DNA of 64,000 bases from Sciurus carolinensis (GCF_902686445.1 NC_062232.1:11081105-11145104), one strand, 5' to 3'. Positions 48,901 through 59,244 are shown, counted from the first letter of the stretch. A program made the numbers and translations. The notes: a model not told the origin generated them from the sequence alone.

Positions 48901-51900
48901 CTCACAGAGAAACTTCCTATAGAATAAAGAAAGCCCAGAAGGAAAAGGAGGTAACTGGACCAAAAATGAGGCAGCTCCTCAGGAAAGGATAAGCAAGGGA
49001 AGCAAATTGTGAGGAGCAAGAGCATATGCATGCTTGGAATGGCCGTATGGGAACCTAAATGAAGCAAAGAAGACCTCTGCTCCAGTCAAAGCTAATAAAG
49101 AATGATGCTCGATTATGGCATAGACAAAGAATCATGTCTTCAGTTTACTTACTTGTGCAATTAAAGTTTTAAGGGCCAGTAAGCGTCCCTGAGCCGCAGC
49201 TTCATGAAGTGGGGATCGATCAGCCCAGCAGTCTGAAACACAAATCAAGCTCAAAGTCAAGGTCTAGAGACTTCTTTCCACAGTTTGTTTATGCTGCCCC
49301 GCCTCACTGGGAGGAAAGGAGGTATCATGCATCAAGCTCTCTTGTCAGTTACTTTCAGAATGACAAGCTACTGAGGGCACAAAATCTGTTTGTTGTGGTA
49401 TGTGCAGAGGGGGCACAGTTGATCTCTCCCAGCTTAAATGAGCACCTGAGAAGGAACTCTTTATTAAAAGTGCCAAAGGACAATCATAGGTTCAGGAAGA
49501 AAACCTACTCTGGTTTGCAAAATTTGAACATTTCAAATTGTGATCATGTTCTTCATATGTTCAATAGGATGTAATATGATTTGGATTTAACACAAAGGGC
49601 CTCTCTTAACAATCTCTTCTAGGTGATCCCAATGAGGGTAAGAACTCAGGTTTTCCATATCTGCAAACTTGGCAAAAACAAAATCCTACCTGAAAAGTGT
49701 GTGAAATTGAAATAACACAAGACCTCAAGGAAAGGGTGAACTTCTCTGATGGGTGAGAACCAAAGTTATAAGCATTTCAATAAGCCCCCCACACACACAC
49801 ACACACAGACATTGAAATCCAATGTACCTTCTCTAACCCTTTGGATTACAAAAATTGGGGAAGGCCATACTTTTTCAGCATTGTGCATTGAGAAAACCTA
49901 AACCAGCATTCCTTGGAGAAATGGTTGATCCCAGGCCTGGGCCAGAAAAAAAAAATATAAGCTGGTGCCGCAACCAGTGCGACCAAACCCTCAGGTCGGG
50001 CGAGGGGTGAAGGGGGATTGGAAAGTAAAGATTCACAGACCCAGATCTTGAAGATTAAACTGGGATCTGGGGGAGCTTTGCCCTCTGATGGAGATGCAGA
50101 TCTCAGGAGTTACACAAGTGATCTCTATTCACATATGTCTCATTATCAGGTTAAAATAAAGACTATGCAACCATTATTCTTTGTATTCAGGAAAGTTACA
50201 GAAACTCGGACATCTATGTAGCTTTTCCACAGTTGCAAAGTGCAATGTTAGGAGCTTTGTGTAGCTCTCAAGAAAGTCCATTGTTAAAAGTTACTATAAG
50301 GTGGGCAGGAACTGGAGAAGGGGAGCTGGTGAAATATTGTGGTTGTCTAGCATAAGAGTTCCTTCCTTCCCATGAGCTGTGAGCCTGAGATCAAGGTCAG
50401 AGCTGATAGGACTCTTGCACAGAGCCTTCTCATGTAGGGCATTGCTATAGCAGCTAGGCATCCTGTGCCTTGTACAGGAACATTCCCAGGCACCTGGCAT
50501 GCCACAGCCATGAGGTCATCAGGGACCCTCAATCTCAGTCACTGCTCTCCCATCCTCTGTCACCACTCTCCACAAGCTGGACCTCAAACATCTTGTCAGA
50601 AAGGAAGGAAATGCTCAAAGGATGATAGGAAATGTTAGAAAGACATAGAGAGACTAACTTGGAGGGGCCTCTACTGGCTAAATATGGGACAATTTGAGCA
50701 TCAAAATAAACAATGACAATGAGAAATTATATGCTATCAAATAAAATAGGAAACTATAAATTCTCACTGATAAAAGTAATATATAAGTACAGAGAAGAGA
50801 AAGTGCCTCCTCAGAATGCTGACTAAAATATGTGGAAGAAATGATAAAATCAGCCTCAAATTATTTCCGCACATAAAAAAATACAAATTATAGAGGAAAC
50901 AGGATAATTATACAGTGAACAGGGATAATTAGAAAATGGAACAAAATCCTAGAGCCTACCTTACCCAGGTAATCAAAGCTGACATCAGCAGTGATAGAAC
51001 AAATCAGTACTGCGTGCCATTTAATGGAATGTAGTGAACCACATCATGTGTCATCAGAGGGAACACAATGTGAATCATAGGCCATTGCTTCTATGATATT
51101 CCTGCGCAAAATGTCTCTGATCAGGAGGACACTGTGCACTAACCCAAACTGATGGGACAGACTACAAAATAATTGGCCTATAATCAGTTCAATGAAGGAC
51201 TGAGGAACTGCTCTAGATTGAACAGGGTTGAACACTATATCTAAAAGCAACACTTAACCGTGAATGGGATCCTTTTATTATAAAGCACATTGTTGGAACA
51301 GTTAGCTAATCTGAATAGGGTCTCTGAGCAGACAAGTGGGAATTCTTTGTACTGCTCTTGTAATTTTTCTGTCAGTTGAAATTAGTTCTGAAATAAAAAG
51401 TTAAAAACATAAAGATAGGTAGATTGATAGATGAAATCATTTGTAAGTCCATACTCCTGCTATAAATGTGTAATGCTTTTATAGTAAAGAAAAACAGATA
51501 AAATTTTGTAACATGAACATAATTGTGTTTGTGTCATCTTCACATGTTCCTGACCTGGTTAACAGTTGATGAGCAGATAGCCATAAAGAAAAATGAAAGT
51601 ATGGCATTTGCCAGTAAATGGATGAAACTGGAAACTATCATCCTAAGTGAAATAAGCCAATCCCAAAAAGCCAAAGACCGAATGTTTTCTCTGATGTGTG
51701 GATACTAACTCACAATAATGGAGGGTAGGGAGGGGAAGAATAGAAGTTCACTGAATTGGACAAAGGAGGATGAAAGGAAGGGAGGAGAGATGAGAATGGG
51801 AAAGACAGTGAAATGAATTGGACATAGCTTTCCTATGTTCATATATGAACACACAATCAGTGAAATTCCACATTATGTACAACCACAAGAATGGGAGGTC

Positions 51901-52537
51901 TTACTCCATGGATGTATGATCTGTCAAAATATACTCTACTGTCATGTATATCTAAAAAGAACCAATAAAAAAGAGTTGATGAGTGGAATATTTTTAAATC
52001 TCTTTTGATATTTATTTTCATAAACTAGAAATAATGAGATAACATATGCATATAACCCTCAATTAGTCTGCCTTGGTTTTCCTCTAATGCATCTCCATCT
52101 CATTCAATATTAATTGTGCTTCACACATTACCCCTTTTCTAATTGCTCTTGGAGGTGAAGACAGGCACTGGGATGGGGAGGACAGTATACCCACAGCTGG
52201 CAACTCAGCACCCTGACTAATAGAAGAGGCAAACCCATCAATGCAGGGATTTTTTATTCTGTTGTTCTAACATTTGCTTAGTCAGTCATAGTCACTTGAA
52301 GGTATCCCAGGTTGAGCACCTCTAATCTGAAAATTGAAATCCAAAATGCTCCAAAATCCAAACCTTTTTTTGAGTACTGACATACCATAAATAAAAAATT
52401 GCACATCATGAAACTTTGTTTCACACCCAAAATTATTTAAACTACTGGATGAAGTTACCTTTAGGCTATGTGTATAAAATGTATATGAAACATAAATGAA
52501 TTTGGGGTTTAGACTGGTGTTCCATACCCAAGATATC

Positions 52538-52578
<41 letters not shown>

Positions 52579-55500
52579 CAAGTATACATAAAATCTGGGA
52601 AAAATTGAAGTCCAAAATACTCTGGTTCCAAGCATTTCCAGTAAGGGACACTCAACCTGTGAAAGTATTCTATTCAAACATAAAAAGATTCAAGTAGCAA
52701 CTTGCCATTAAAAGAGTTCATTTAGGATATCAACATGGAATAGCTTTATAATTTCTAAAGTTTTTCTTCATGATGGCTGTGATGATCTTCTTTCATCCTA
52801 TTTCACATCCTCACCTTATTTCAGACTCTCCTGTAACTTTCTGATACTCATTAGTCCCATATATGAAGATGACAAACCTTACAAGTCTAATGTTGGGTGA
52901 AAGAAACCAGACACAAAAGAGCATGTGCTGAGTAATTCTGTTTCGGTGACAGAGAGGAGGACAAACTCACCTTGTGTGTTAGGAGTCAAAAGCAACCCGA
53001 GGAGGGGTGAGGTCTGACAGGAATTGGGCATGGTTGGAGCCATGCTGACAATACAGTGTCTCTTGCTGTTGGGTGCTGATTCCTGTGTTCACTCTGTGAA
53101 AATTCATCCCACTGCTTGCGAAGGATTTGTGCAATTCTCTGTATTTACATCATATTTCCATTTAAAAAAAGACTTTCAAAGGACTCAGCCACCATTTAAA
53201 ATGTCATTGCTGATCCCTTCCACAACTCCTACCCTCTTCCCACTCCCAGGGCAGGATGTGGCTCTCTCTGGTCTACTGAGCTGCTAGAGGCCAAAGGAGA
53301 GCATGTTCTTCACATGCCTCCTACTTCCTCCTTCTAGATGCCTGCTTCTCTGGTGCTTTGGGGGTGGGAAGAGGCAAGAGGAACAGGAAGATGCCTTCCC
53401 AATTAACTGGAAGAGGAGACCAGTCCTGTTCTCTGAGCCTCAAGTGCAGAGTTCACTTTGGGTCTGTGGTTTGCCTTCCACTCTTGGGCTCACTCCTAAG
53501 CATCTTTCTTTCCTGTTGGAGTTTGGCCACCTCTCCTAGTGTCCCCCATCAAGGCAGCATCTTCTGATGCCCCAATTCTAACACTGTGCTTCTGAGGTCT
53601 CAGTGGCAAGCCTGTGGCCCCATCTTCCATTGCACCAAGAAAGAGGGAAGGGTAATGGTCCTGGGATTCCCCCTCACCACACCTCTGCTTTCCAACTCTT
53701 TCCTCCTGGTTGAGTAGCATAGTAGGATACATGAGCATATCATTTGCTCAAGTAGACTTCCAACCGGAGAGTGAAATACCAAGCCCCGCTTCCTCTCAGG
53801 CACCCCTTATCTAAACTTGTATTTTCTCCTAGAGCCCCATGGCTTTCTCAAGAGGAGGGGATAGTCTTACTTTATGAGTAAGATACCCTGAATTACACAT
53901 CCATCTCTTTCCTCCACGTAAAAAGAGGTCTCATGGCTAGTGTCAGAAGTAGTGCTGAAAGTGGAGTTTGGAGACTTCAGAAAATACCTGATTCCGTTTT
54001 AAGAACCATTGGTCTATTCTGTCTATTCCTGTGGTAGATTTACTGGTCTTGGAATGCTTTGATATCTACCGTCTCTTGATAAACAGTGTGAAATAAACCA
54101 ATTATATCATCCTAAAAATAGAAATAATTTTTGTCCCCAACTAGAAACAAAATCATTCACAAGAAAGTCACCTTTCCAGTCCCATGGTGAAGGTCTCCTG
54201 TTTTTCTATTTTTTGTTGCCAAGATAGTCTCTCACTCTTATCTTTCTTGTTTTGTGAATTGAAATTAATTGTGAGAAATTAAGAATAAAAATTATTTGGC
54301 AGGTTAGGAATTTTTCCATTCCTTTCAGGAAATATGCAACTAAACTCTCCAAGTAAATGAATGCTTAAGTAGTACTCGGTCATTCTCTTCTGAGGCAAAC
54401 TATTTTTAGTTATTTGGCAAACTGCCTGGGTCATAGGGCTGCAAACACATTATGAAAATAGTTTACTCTACAGATATGTTTGTTTGCTCCTGATGAGGTG
54501 TACAGAAAATGTTCAAGTACTTTTTCATTTCCTCCTTTGAATTTTTCTCAGAATGTCATTTATATCTCTAGTTCTCAAATTCTTTGAATAACAATTTCAT
54601 GACAACTTTTAAAACCATATATTTCAATAATGAAATTGGTTCAGATGGAATACAGTTTTGTTTAAGTTCCAAGTATTCAGAATAAAAACCAATTCTTTTT
54701 TGCATTTTTTTCTTACAGTTTTTACCCTGGCTAATTTTAACAAGGATTTGAGATTACTGGTTTATTATTCCAAAAGACCACCTAACTGATTATAGTCCCA
54801 AGGGTACTGTAACAATCTTTATTCTTATTCATGTTCTGAAACCATATGAAGCAACATCTTTCATGGCATTTGTCAAAGAGAAGAAAATCATAAGGAAATT
54901 CAATTTTGAGCCAAAATAAAGGTAAGAGCCTAGCAGAATTAATGATATCTTAAGGAAAACAAAGGTAATTGAGAAAATATAATAAAATTTGAGATCTCTA
55001 AAAATATAATGAAATGGAGTTAAAAATAAATATTTTCTAGAACATCTAGTTCTTGTCAGAAGATTAAACTTGATCAATGAACTGTGTTAGAAGGAAGCCT
55101 CCTTTGAACTCATTAGGAGCAGGAGATTGAGCTAAAGGTGACAGGTGGGGAGACAGAAGTTCTGCCAGGAACTAGTTGTCCCAACTTGGAAAAAGCCAGC
55201 AGGCATCTGAGATAATGTAACCACACAGAGGATGGTGAGGTCAAGGCTTGGGGAAACAACCAGCAGAACTAAACAAGAGCAGAAATCTAGGTGGGAGGTT
55301 GGGCAAAACTGCAACAAAAGCAAGAAAATCCTATTGGAAGGGAAAGGACAGGAAAAAGGACTGAGGATTTTGAGTCAGACAGAGGGATAGCTGTCAAGTC
55401 AAAGTCAATCCCTTGAATTTAGAACAAGGACAAGTGATTTTGAGCATAACACTTGGAAATAGAACTAATCTGTTTTATTTAGCTTAAAATAGTTTTGTTT

Positions 55501-58360
55501 GTTATGTTGTTTTAGTTCTACCTCCTCTCATCTGCAACTGTAAAATCCCTCAAATTCTGAAAACCAAGCTTTCCTCCAAATTCCATGCAAACTCCCTTGT
55601 CTGAAAAACATGGCTAGGACTCAGGTTAAGCAATTAATTATTTTTATTTGTACTTTCACTTAGCATGAATATTTGTTTGCACACCTTATTATTTTTGAAC
55701 ATCCAAAAGCTCCTGAATTCTGAAAAAAGTCACATAGTACTAAATATAGCTTAATATAGCTTAGTAAAGATCAAAAAATCACACATCTCTCTTGAAACAG
55801 TTAGTGCCTATAGAACAATCTATGTTCCAAAGGGGTATCCAGTGATCTGCCTGGTGCTGTACACATAAGCTAAGGGCCAAAGACAATGTTTCAAACTTAT
55901 CTACATAAATGTGTGTATTATATTTGACAAAATACACAAAGATTCTTGAAAGATCAAAACTAGTAACAGTCAACCATAGCTTAACCCAACTTTCATGAGT
56001 TATATACAAATATAATACTTTCAATAACAAAGATGTATCAAATAATTATTTTAAAAAATGAATTTCTAAGAGATTTTACAGCCAAGAATGACATTTAATA
56101 AGGGATGTTAGGTGCAGCTTCCAAAGAAAAGATTTAACTCTGCCCTTGTTTTTGACATTGCTGACAATAGTTTATAGGAATGGAAAGCAGAATCAGGAAA
56201 TTTAACTTTGAGCTGAGACTTTTGTAAGTCAGTTAGCTAACTTAATGATTAAATGTCATTTATTTCCCCAGAATACATTTTCCACCCAATGAAGAGGAAA
56301 GATAATTTCCGGATTGACTTTAACACTGCCACAAAATTTTGTTCTTGATTTTTAACACACCTGCCTACAATGTCAAAAGAAAAAACACCTTTAGAACCAT
56401 GTAAAACTATGGTCCTGGCATCTTACCATCACATTACTATAGAAAAACTTATTTGCCAAATTCAGATATGCTATGATATATATGTAGGTGGGGGTATGTG
56501 AGGTGACAGACATACAGACACACACATAGGAAGGAAATTAAACTGAGAAATTAACATGCATTATTCTCACTTCTGCCTCTTGTTAACAATAATTGAAAAT
56601 ATGTTTTTGACCTTGTAATACTATTTACTTGCAAGTTAAGTGACTATTAGCCCAGAAACTTGAACAGGTAAAGCTATTTGAGCCAGAGAGTAATCAAATC
56701 TATTTAAGAGATTTGAATTCTGACTCCAGGCCAATTGAAATCACGTTTTTGTGGGTTTTGACTGCTATAAAACACTTTAGGAAAAGTCACTCATTAAGGA
56801 CCATAAAGATAATAATAATGCACAGAAGCTATGACAGAAAACATTTTTACAACCTCTGGCAATATTTACTTTGTTGGACTTTACCTCATTTAAACCCTGA
56901 GAACATCGAAATTAATACTAAAATGTCTAGAAAGTCCCTGCTCAAATTTACAGGTTAAATTAGAAAATAGCTTTCCAGATCATGCTTAACTTGAAACTAA
57001 AGATAAGCATTAATTTTTTTCACCAAAGTAACGTACCTCCCTGAAATGTGTGACAAATGTAATCCCCAAAAGAAATCTCTTTCCACAGTCCAGGCCTTCT
57101 GACATTTTGTGAAACTTCAAAATTCTTCTCATTTTCCCCAGTTAGTTGAAGCATTCTGATGCTTTGTCTTTGGAGGTCCTATTTCTTTGGATAAGACTGC
57201 TGATGTCTAGTGTTTTCCAAGTTGCCTAGTGTATTGGAATCACATAGGTCTATTTTGAAAGAGAATCCTGGGTGCAAATTGAAATGGATACTAAAGAATG
57301 ATGTAATCCTGGAACCCCTGCAAACACCAAAAATACAGAGGGAGATTCTGAACTCGTTTATGAATAAATATTCCTCTATTAAGTGGCAATCCCAGTAGTG
57401 ACAGAGATACCTGATTCATTTACTTTTGTAGCATCTCACTACAGTTAAAGTGAATTGCTTCTTAAAAGAAATGTAATCTAATCTCTACTAAGCATGAGAC
57501 TTTGAGACATTTTACCCAAATCTTGGCATTCCATAATATAACCACTTTTCTCTGTGGTGCTTTGCATGGTGGCACTCACAACTGGACTTAGTGAAGTTTT
57601 TTGACAGTGACAAGTGGTTAATCAATTCCATTTGCAAATGACAGCACAAAAATATAAATAGCATGCCACCTTTGCTGCTTTAAATCAAATGGCTCATTTT
57701 ATTTCCTGAGGAAATTTAGTCTTGCTTGAATGTCATTTACTTGAAAGGTTGATTAAAAATATTAAAGAAGTAGAGCTGGGGATGTGACTCAGTGGTAGAG
57801 CATTTGCCTGGCACGCATGAGGCCCTGGGTTTGATCCCCAGCACTGCAAACAAACAAACGAAAATTATTAAGGAAAATAATGCTATCTAAGCAATTCTTT
57901 TGGCCAGTAGAAATGAGGTTTCTCAAAATTACTCTTAAAACTCACTATTCTGTTTTCCTCTTAAATAATAACTGCTAATTGCTCTACTAACTTGCAAAAA
58001 TTAAGCTGAAAATTCTTCACATATTGGTGCAGCCAACATCATTTGCTAATTTAAATGACAGGTAATTTTTTAAACTACTCACTCAAAACTGAAGTATAAA
58101 GAAAATCTGCCTTCTAGAATACTATTCATATCTAGGAGGGTATTTTTTAAGTATTGGGAATAAATTCATGTATTTTTACCTGAAATTCCACCATAGATCT
58201 CTTCTGCTATCCTAGCCGCTTCTTTTCTATTTCCTTTGACGATATAGAAATGGGTTAGGAGAGCCAAAAACACTTTAATTAAAAGTTTGAAGAAAAAAAA
58301 GGTAGCAAACATTGTAATAAAAATGTTTTTAAAGCCATAGAAAACAGGTCCATCTTCCAT
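33850..58360 (-). CDS. ASB11: ASB11, ankyrin repeat and SOCS box protein 11 (complete)
   Basis: ASB11 is a substrate receptor of the Cullin-5 ubiquitin ligase; it is reported at the ER membrane and to target BIK. Seven coding exons on the minus strand (58360-58180, 49232-49153, 45367-45260, 42119-41969, 38628-38494, 37337-37146, 33974-33850) join in frame to 972 nt, or 323 residues plus TAG, the same length as human ASB11. All introns are GT-AG. Residues about 13-40 are a hydrophobic anchor (MFATFFFFKLLIKVFLALLT). About six ankyrin repeats follow (for example SPLHEAAAQG, SSLHEACLGG, TPLFNACCSG, SPIHEAVKRG, TPLYVACTYQ, SPLHAAARQS). The SOCS box is C-terminal, with an Elongin-BC box (LAQLCRLCVRKCLG) and a Cul5 box (LPEPLERFL). 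No lesion is visible. PIGA lies upstream and its paralogue ASB9 downstream. Confidence 0.97.
33975..34905. other. ASB11 intron 6, no feature seen
   Basis: Unique-looking intronic sequence, with no repeat or exon recognised. Confidence 0.5.
34912..35005 (+). mobile_element. ID SINE
   Basis: 'gggctgggagtgtagctaaatggtggagtgcttgcctagcacgtg' then 'gggttcaatctgcagtac'. Lies in ASB11 intron 6, antisense to the gene. Confidence 0.87.
35540..35705 (+). mobile_element. MER5A hAT element
   Basis: A near-complete block order for MER5A: 'gtatttaaagtgtggtccttagaccagcagcagcagtatca', 'cagacctcctgaatcagaatctgcattt', 'aggtctccaggtgatctatatg', 'taaagcttaagaggcactg'. Confidence 0.8.
35840..35985 (+). mobile_element. 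MIR SINE
   Basis: 'tggaatctgacagcattcagactg', 'ggggtcagacaacttgattagaatcc', 'cttagtagctgtgtcaccctctgcaaacc' follow the MIR core order. Confidence 0.7.
36365..36570 (+). mobile_element. DNA transposon fossil
   Basis: 'tgtcatctaacaatgggataagttctgagaaatgagttattaggc', 'cattgtgcaaacatcatagaatacacttatacaaacc' and 'ttgtatatgcagcccatcattgac' match a common mammalian Tc1/mariner-class relic. Family not named with confidence. Confidence 0.55.
36715..36935 (-). mobile_element. L1 3' end fragment
   Basis: 'gattcattgtacacaaatggggtacaac' to 'catagggtaatatttgtctcattctg' is the complement of the same L1 3' tail that ends the plus-strand copy near 11190-11290. Confidence 0.75.
37146..37337 (-). CDS. ASB11: ASB11 coding exon 6
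   Basis: 192 nt with an AG acceptor (37339-37338) and a GTAAGG donor (37145-37140). Encodes the last ankyrin repeats, ASVDHGQWLDSPLHAAARQS and IIHLLTDYGANLK, to SSVEQALLLRE. Phase 1 at both ends. Confidence 0.95.
38100..38340 (+). mobile_element. Old LTR-like repeat
   Basis: 'agccaatcagtatattgtatttctttggcca', 'gattggttcagagatgggcatgtgaa' and 'tggcagccatcttgagactacc' follow a known mammalian LTR-like order. Assignment is tentative. Confidence 0.4.
38494..38628 (-). CDS. ASB11: ASB11 coding exon 5
   Basis: 135 nt with an AG acceptor (38630-38629) and a GTAATT donor (38493-38488). Encodes HRECMEILLANNVNIDQEV and TPLYVACTYQKVDCVKKLLE, an ankyrin repeat pair. Phase 1 at both ends. Confidence 0.95.
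38817..39513 (-). mobile_element. 5'-truncated L1 with 15-bp target-site duplication
   Basis: The duplication ATGCCCATGCTTCTT is at 38817-38831 and again at 39499-39513. Between them, on the minus strand, lie the end of ORF2 ([20 protein letters not shown] near 39450, broken later), a purine-rich 3' UTR and an A-rich tail. It sits in ASB11 intron 4, about 190 bp upstream of exon 5, in the gene's own orientation. Confidence 0.88.
39520..40625. other. ASB11 intron 4
   Basis: A weak L2/MIR-like stretch at 39600-39700 ('ttacaaatggaggctacaagacccagaggggtaa'). The rest is AT-rich with nothing recognised. Confidence 0.4.
40633..40820 (+). mobile_element. B1-dID dimeric SINE
   Basis: The only plus-strand dimer in the window: B1 half ('gctgggcgcagtggaacatgcgtataatcccagc') then ID half ('ctgggggtgtagcttagtgttaaagcacccc'). 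Confidence 0.9.
40825..41960. other. ASB11 intron 4, no feature seen
   Basis: AT-rich intronic sequence without recognisable repeats or exons. Confidence 0.5.
41969..42119 (-). CDS. ASB11: ASB11 coding exon 4
   Basis: 151 nt with an AG acceptor (42121-42120) and a GTAAAT donor (41968-41963). Encodes VNGVTVHGATPLFNACCSGS, AACVNVLLEFGAKAQPEM and HLASPIHEAVKR. It starts in phase 0 and ends in phase 1. Confidence 0.96.
42521..42622 (+). mobile_element. ID SINE with (AAAT)n tail
   Basis: 'ggctggggatatagctcagttggtagagtgcttttcttgcaagcac' closely resembles a tRNA-Ala gene front half, then 'ggattcaatcctcagcacc' and a (AATA)n tail to about 42622. The tail and lack of a full cloverleaf show it is a SINE. 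Confidence 0.88.
42625..43500. other. ASB11 intron 3, no feature seen
   Basis: AT-rich, with nothing recognised beyond short A/T runs. Confidence 0.5.
43505..43690 (+). mobile_element. L2-like fragment
   Basis: 'cagcaaacatttactgagtatctactagaggccaatg' and 'gacaattgcctccccttgagtaggttgaattctatc' match the L2 terminal region. Confidence 0.55.
44444..44565 (-). mobile_element. ID SINE with perfect 17-bp target-site duplication
   Basis: GAAATTTTGATTTTTAT occurs at 44444-44460 and 44549-44565. Between them is the complement of a well-preserved ID element ('gtggtgctggggatcgaacccagggccttgtgcttgcaagg'). The perfect duplication suggests a young insertion. Confidence 0.93.
44782..44890 (-). mobile_element. 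ID SINE with long A tail
   Basis: A run of about 26 T (the complement of the tail), then 'ggcggtgctggggattgaacccagggccttatgcttgacaggcaagcactctgccaactgagc'. The long pure tail suggests a young copy. Confidence 0.92.
44944..45030 (+). mobile_element. ID SINE
   Basis: 'gactggagaagtagctcagtgatagagcacttgcctagcatac' and 'gggttccatccccagcactgc' with an A-rich tail. It is opposite in orientation to the copy 55 bp to its left. Confidence 0.9.
45260..45367 (-). CDS. ASB11: ASB11 coding exon 3
   Basis: 108 nt with an AG acceptor (45369-45368) and a GTGAGT donor (45259-45254). Encodes GVNVNLVTINRVSSLHEACL and GGHVACAKALLENGAH, in phase 0 at both ends. Confidence 0.96.
45375..47525. other. ASB11 intron 2, mostly unannotated
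   Basis: A weak L2-like stretch lies at about 45730-46060 and an L1 3' UTR fragment (complement of 'caatgcaccaataaaattt') at 46985-47045. Otherwise nothing recognised. Confidence 0.4.
47530..47790 (+). mobile_element. L1M-like 3' end fragment
   Basis: 'aaatgcaatgtgggatcctgggttggatcctgtaac', 'ttaatggtattgtaccaatgctaatttc', 'tctctgtactgcctttgcaactc' follow an ancient mammalian LINE 3' pattern. A relative lies at 50980-51410. Confidence 0.55.
48440..48825 (+). mobile_element. Old LTR-type repeat
   Basis: Ordered blocks 'atgagtagaatatggcagaag', 'ggaaacccagctgccatccc', 'gagagacctatgtggcaaggaattgaag', 'cacagaaactgtaaaaatc' and 'ttgaggtaatttgttacacagcaatagctgac' match a common MLT1/MaLR-like mammalian repeat. 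Confidence 0.55.
49153..49232 (-). CDS. ASB11: ASB11 coding exon 2
   Basis: 80 nt with an AG acceptor (49234-49233) and a GTAAGT donor (49152-49147). Encodes CWADRSPLHEAAAQGR and LLALKTLIAQ, the first ankyrin repeat. Same size and phase as ASB9 coding exon 2. Confidence 0.96.
49235..50975. other. ASB11 intron 1, left part
   Basis: A short (CA)n at 49791-49807 and a small CpG-bearing patch at 49965-50015. Otherwise nothing recognised. Confidence 0.45.
50980..51410 (+). mobile_element. L1M-like 3' end fragment
   Basis: 'gggacagactacaaaataattggcct', 'gactgaggaactgctctagattgaa', 'ctttgtactgctcttgtaatttttctgtcagttgaaattagttctgaaataaaaagtt'. Confidence 0.55.
51564..51983 (+). mobile_element. 5'-truncated L1 with target-site duplication
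   Basis: AGTTGATGAG at 51564-51573 and 51974-51983 flanks about 400 bp of L1: the end of ORF2 ('gcatttgccagtaaatggatgaaactgg', 'gtgaaataagccaatcccaaaaagcc'), a purine-rich 3' UTR and an A-rich tail. Confidence 0.88.
52305..52660. mobile_element. MER2/Tigger-like DNA transposon
   Basis: Left end 'caggttgagcacctctaatctgaaaattgaaatcc' and right end 'agtaagggacactcaacctg' are inverted copies. The interior has 'tatgaaacataaatgaatttggggttta', as in Tigger-derived MER2-class elements. A (TG)n expansion interrupts it. Confidence 0.72.
52541..52575. repeat. (TG)n microsatellite
   Basis: About 17 TG units inside the MER2-like element. Confidence 0.95.
52888..53170 (+). mobile_element. L1M 3' end fragment
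   Basis: 'gttgggtgaaagaaaccagacacaaaagagcatgtgctgagtaattctg' and 'actctgtgaaaattcatcccactgc' follow the order of an old L1 3' UTR. Confidence 0.6.
53175..57190. other. ASB11 intron 1, largely unannotated
   Basis: About 4 kb of AT-rich intronic DNA. I see no exon, RNA gene or confident repeat. Confidence 0.45.
57195..57410 (+). mobile_element. MER20-like DNA transposon fossil
   Basis: 'tgttttccaagttgcctagtgtattggaatcacatagg' and 'gagaatcctgggtgcaaattg' resemble a diverged MER20-class end. Confidence 0.35.
57772..57865 (+). mobile_element. ID SINE
   Basis: 'gctggggatgtgactcagtggtagagcatttgcctggcacgcatgaggccctgggtttgatccccagcactgc' followed by an A-rich (AAAC)n tail. Confidence 0.92.
58180..58360 (-). 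CDS. ASB11: ASB11 coding exon 1 (membrane anchor)
   Basis: From the ATG at 58360 it encodes 60 residues, MEDGPVFYGFKNIFI, then a hydrophobic stretch (residues about 16-38) and THFYIVKGNRKEAARIAEE, ending one base into the next codon at a GT donor (58179-58178). The match to the N-terminus of human ASB11 is near perfect, and the hydrophobic segment is consistent with reported ER localisation. The start is chosen because this ATG is the conserved one. Confidence 0.97.
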
Positions 58361-59244
58361 TTTGGCTTATGCTCTGTATAGGTTCCTAGGACTGCAAAAT
58401 TTCACTGAGTTATAATTGGTATCATATGACATCTATTTTAAACCTTCTAGCACTCCGTGCTCCTGTTACCGAGAACTCAGTTTGTAGGTTCTAATCTAAC
58501 TCTGATTTGGCGACTGCAGATACTGACATCCATGGCAACGTTAAATAAAGAAATTTCCTTCCAACCAGAAACTCCTAGGAGTTCTAAATTATTACTCAGT
58601 ACCATCTAATAAATGGGATTCAGTCTGAAACTTTTTATACTCTTAAATTCCTACTTTTGCTATATTATTGGAAAGCAGGGTTAGAAAGTTAAAAGACACT
58701 TCTCTGACCCATAGGGACAAAGCAAGTTATTTGATGTTCACACAAAGAAATGTGAATATAACCTATGTTCTTAGTGGGAAATACTACTCCTGGGAACATT
58801 TCATTTTCTCTTTATTCTAAGGTTTATGGAGGATTAAAGCACACATCTAAAATAAGACCAGCTAAAAAAGACTATTTACCCAAAGTCAGTATTTAATGAA
58901 AGGTCTATCATCTTGGATGTCTCTCCAAGTAAAAGCTTCAAAGTGACTGGAAGTGTCAGACTCCTCGCTGTGGTAGTTTTGCCCATGACAAGTACCCACA
59001 GTAAGTCTCCTTCCCAATCATTCACCTCTATTTCAAGCATCAATAAAGGTGGAGCCTCTTTCTGGAAAATGTGGGCTATTCTCAATCTTGGAAGAGCCAA
59101 AATAAAATGGATAAAAGAGAAGCTTTAGGTTCTAGGTGAAGTAACCAAAGATTCCACAAATCAATACCTTCCCTAACTGGACAATATTCTCTCATCAGCT
59201 GATCAACACAAGTGGATTAATTTTTAATTTTCCTCACAATGTCT
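58361..59244. other. ASB11 5' region and start of gap to PIGA
   Basis: Presumed ASB11 5' UTR and promoter. AT-rich, with no CpG island and no convincing TATA box, in keeping with a tissue-restricted gene. No exon of another gene is visible. Confidence 0.4.

Noticed and set aside
52282..52677. 131-codon minus-strand frame
   Set aside because: It runs through a MER2-like transposon and a (TG)n microsatellite.
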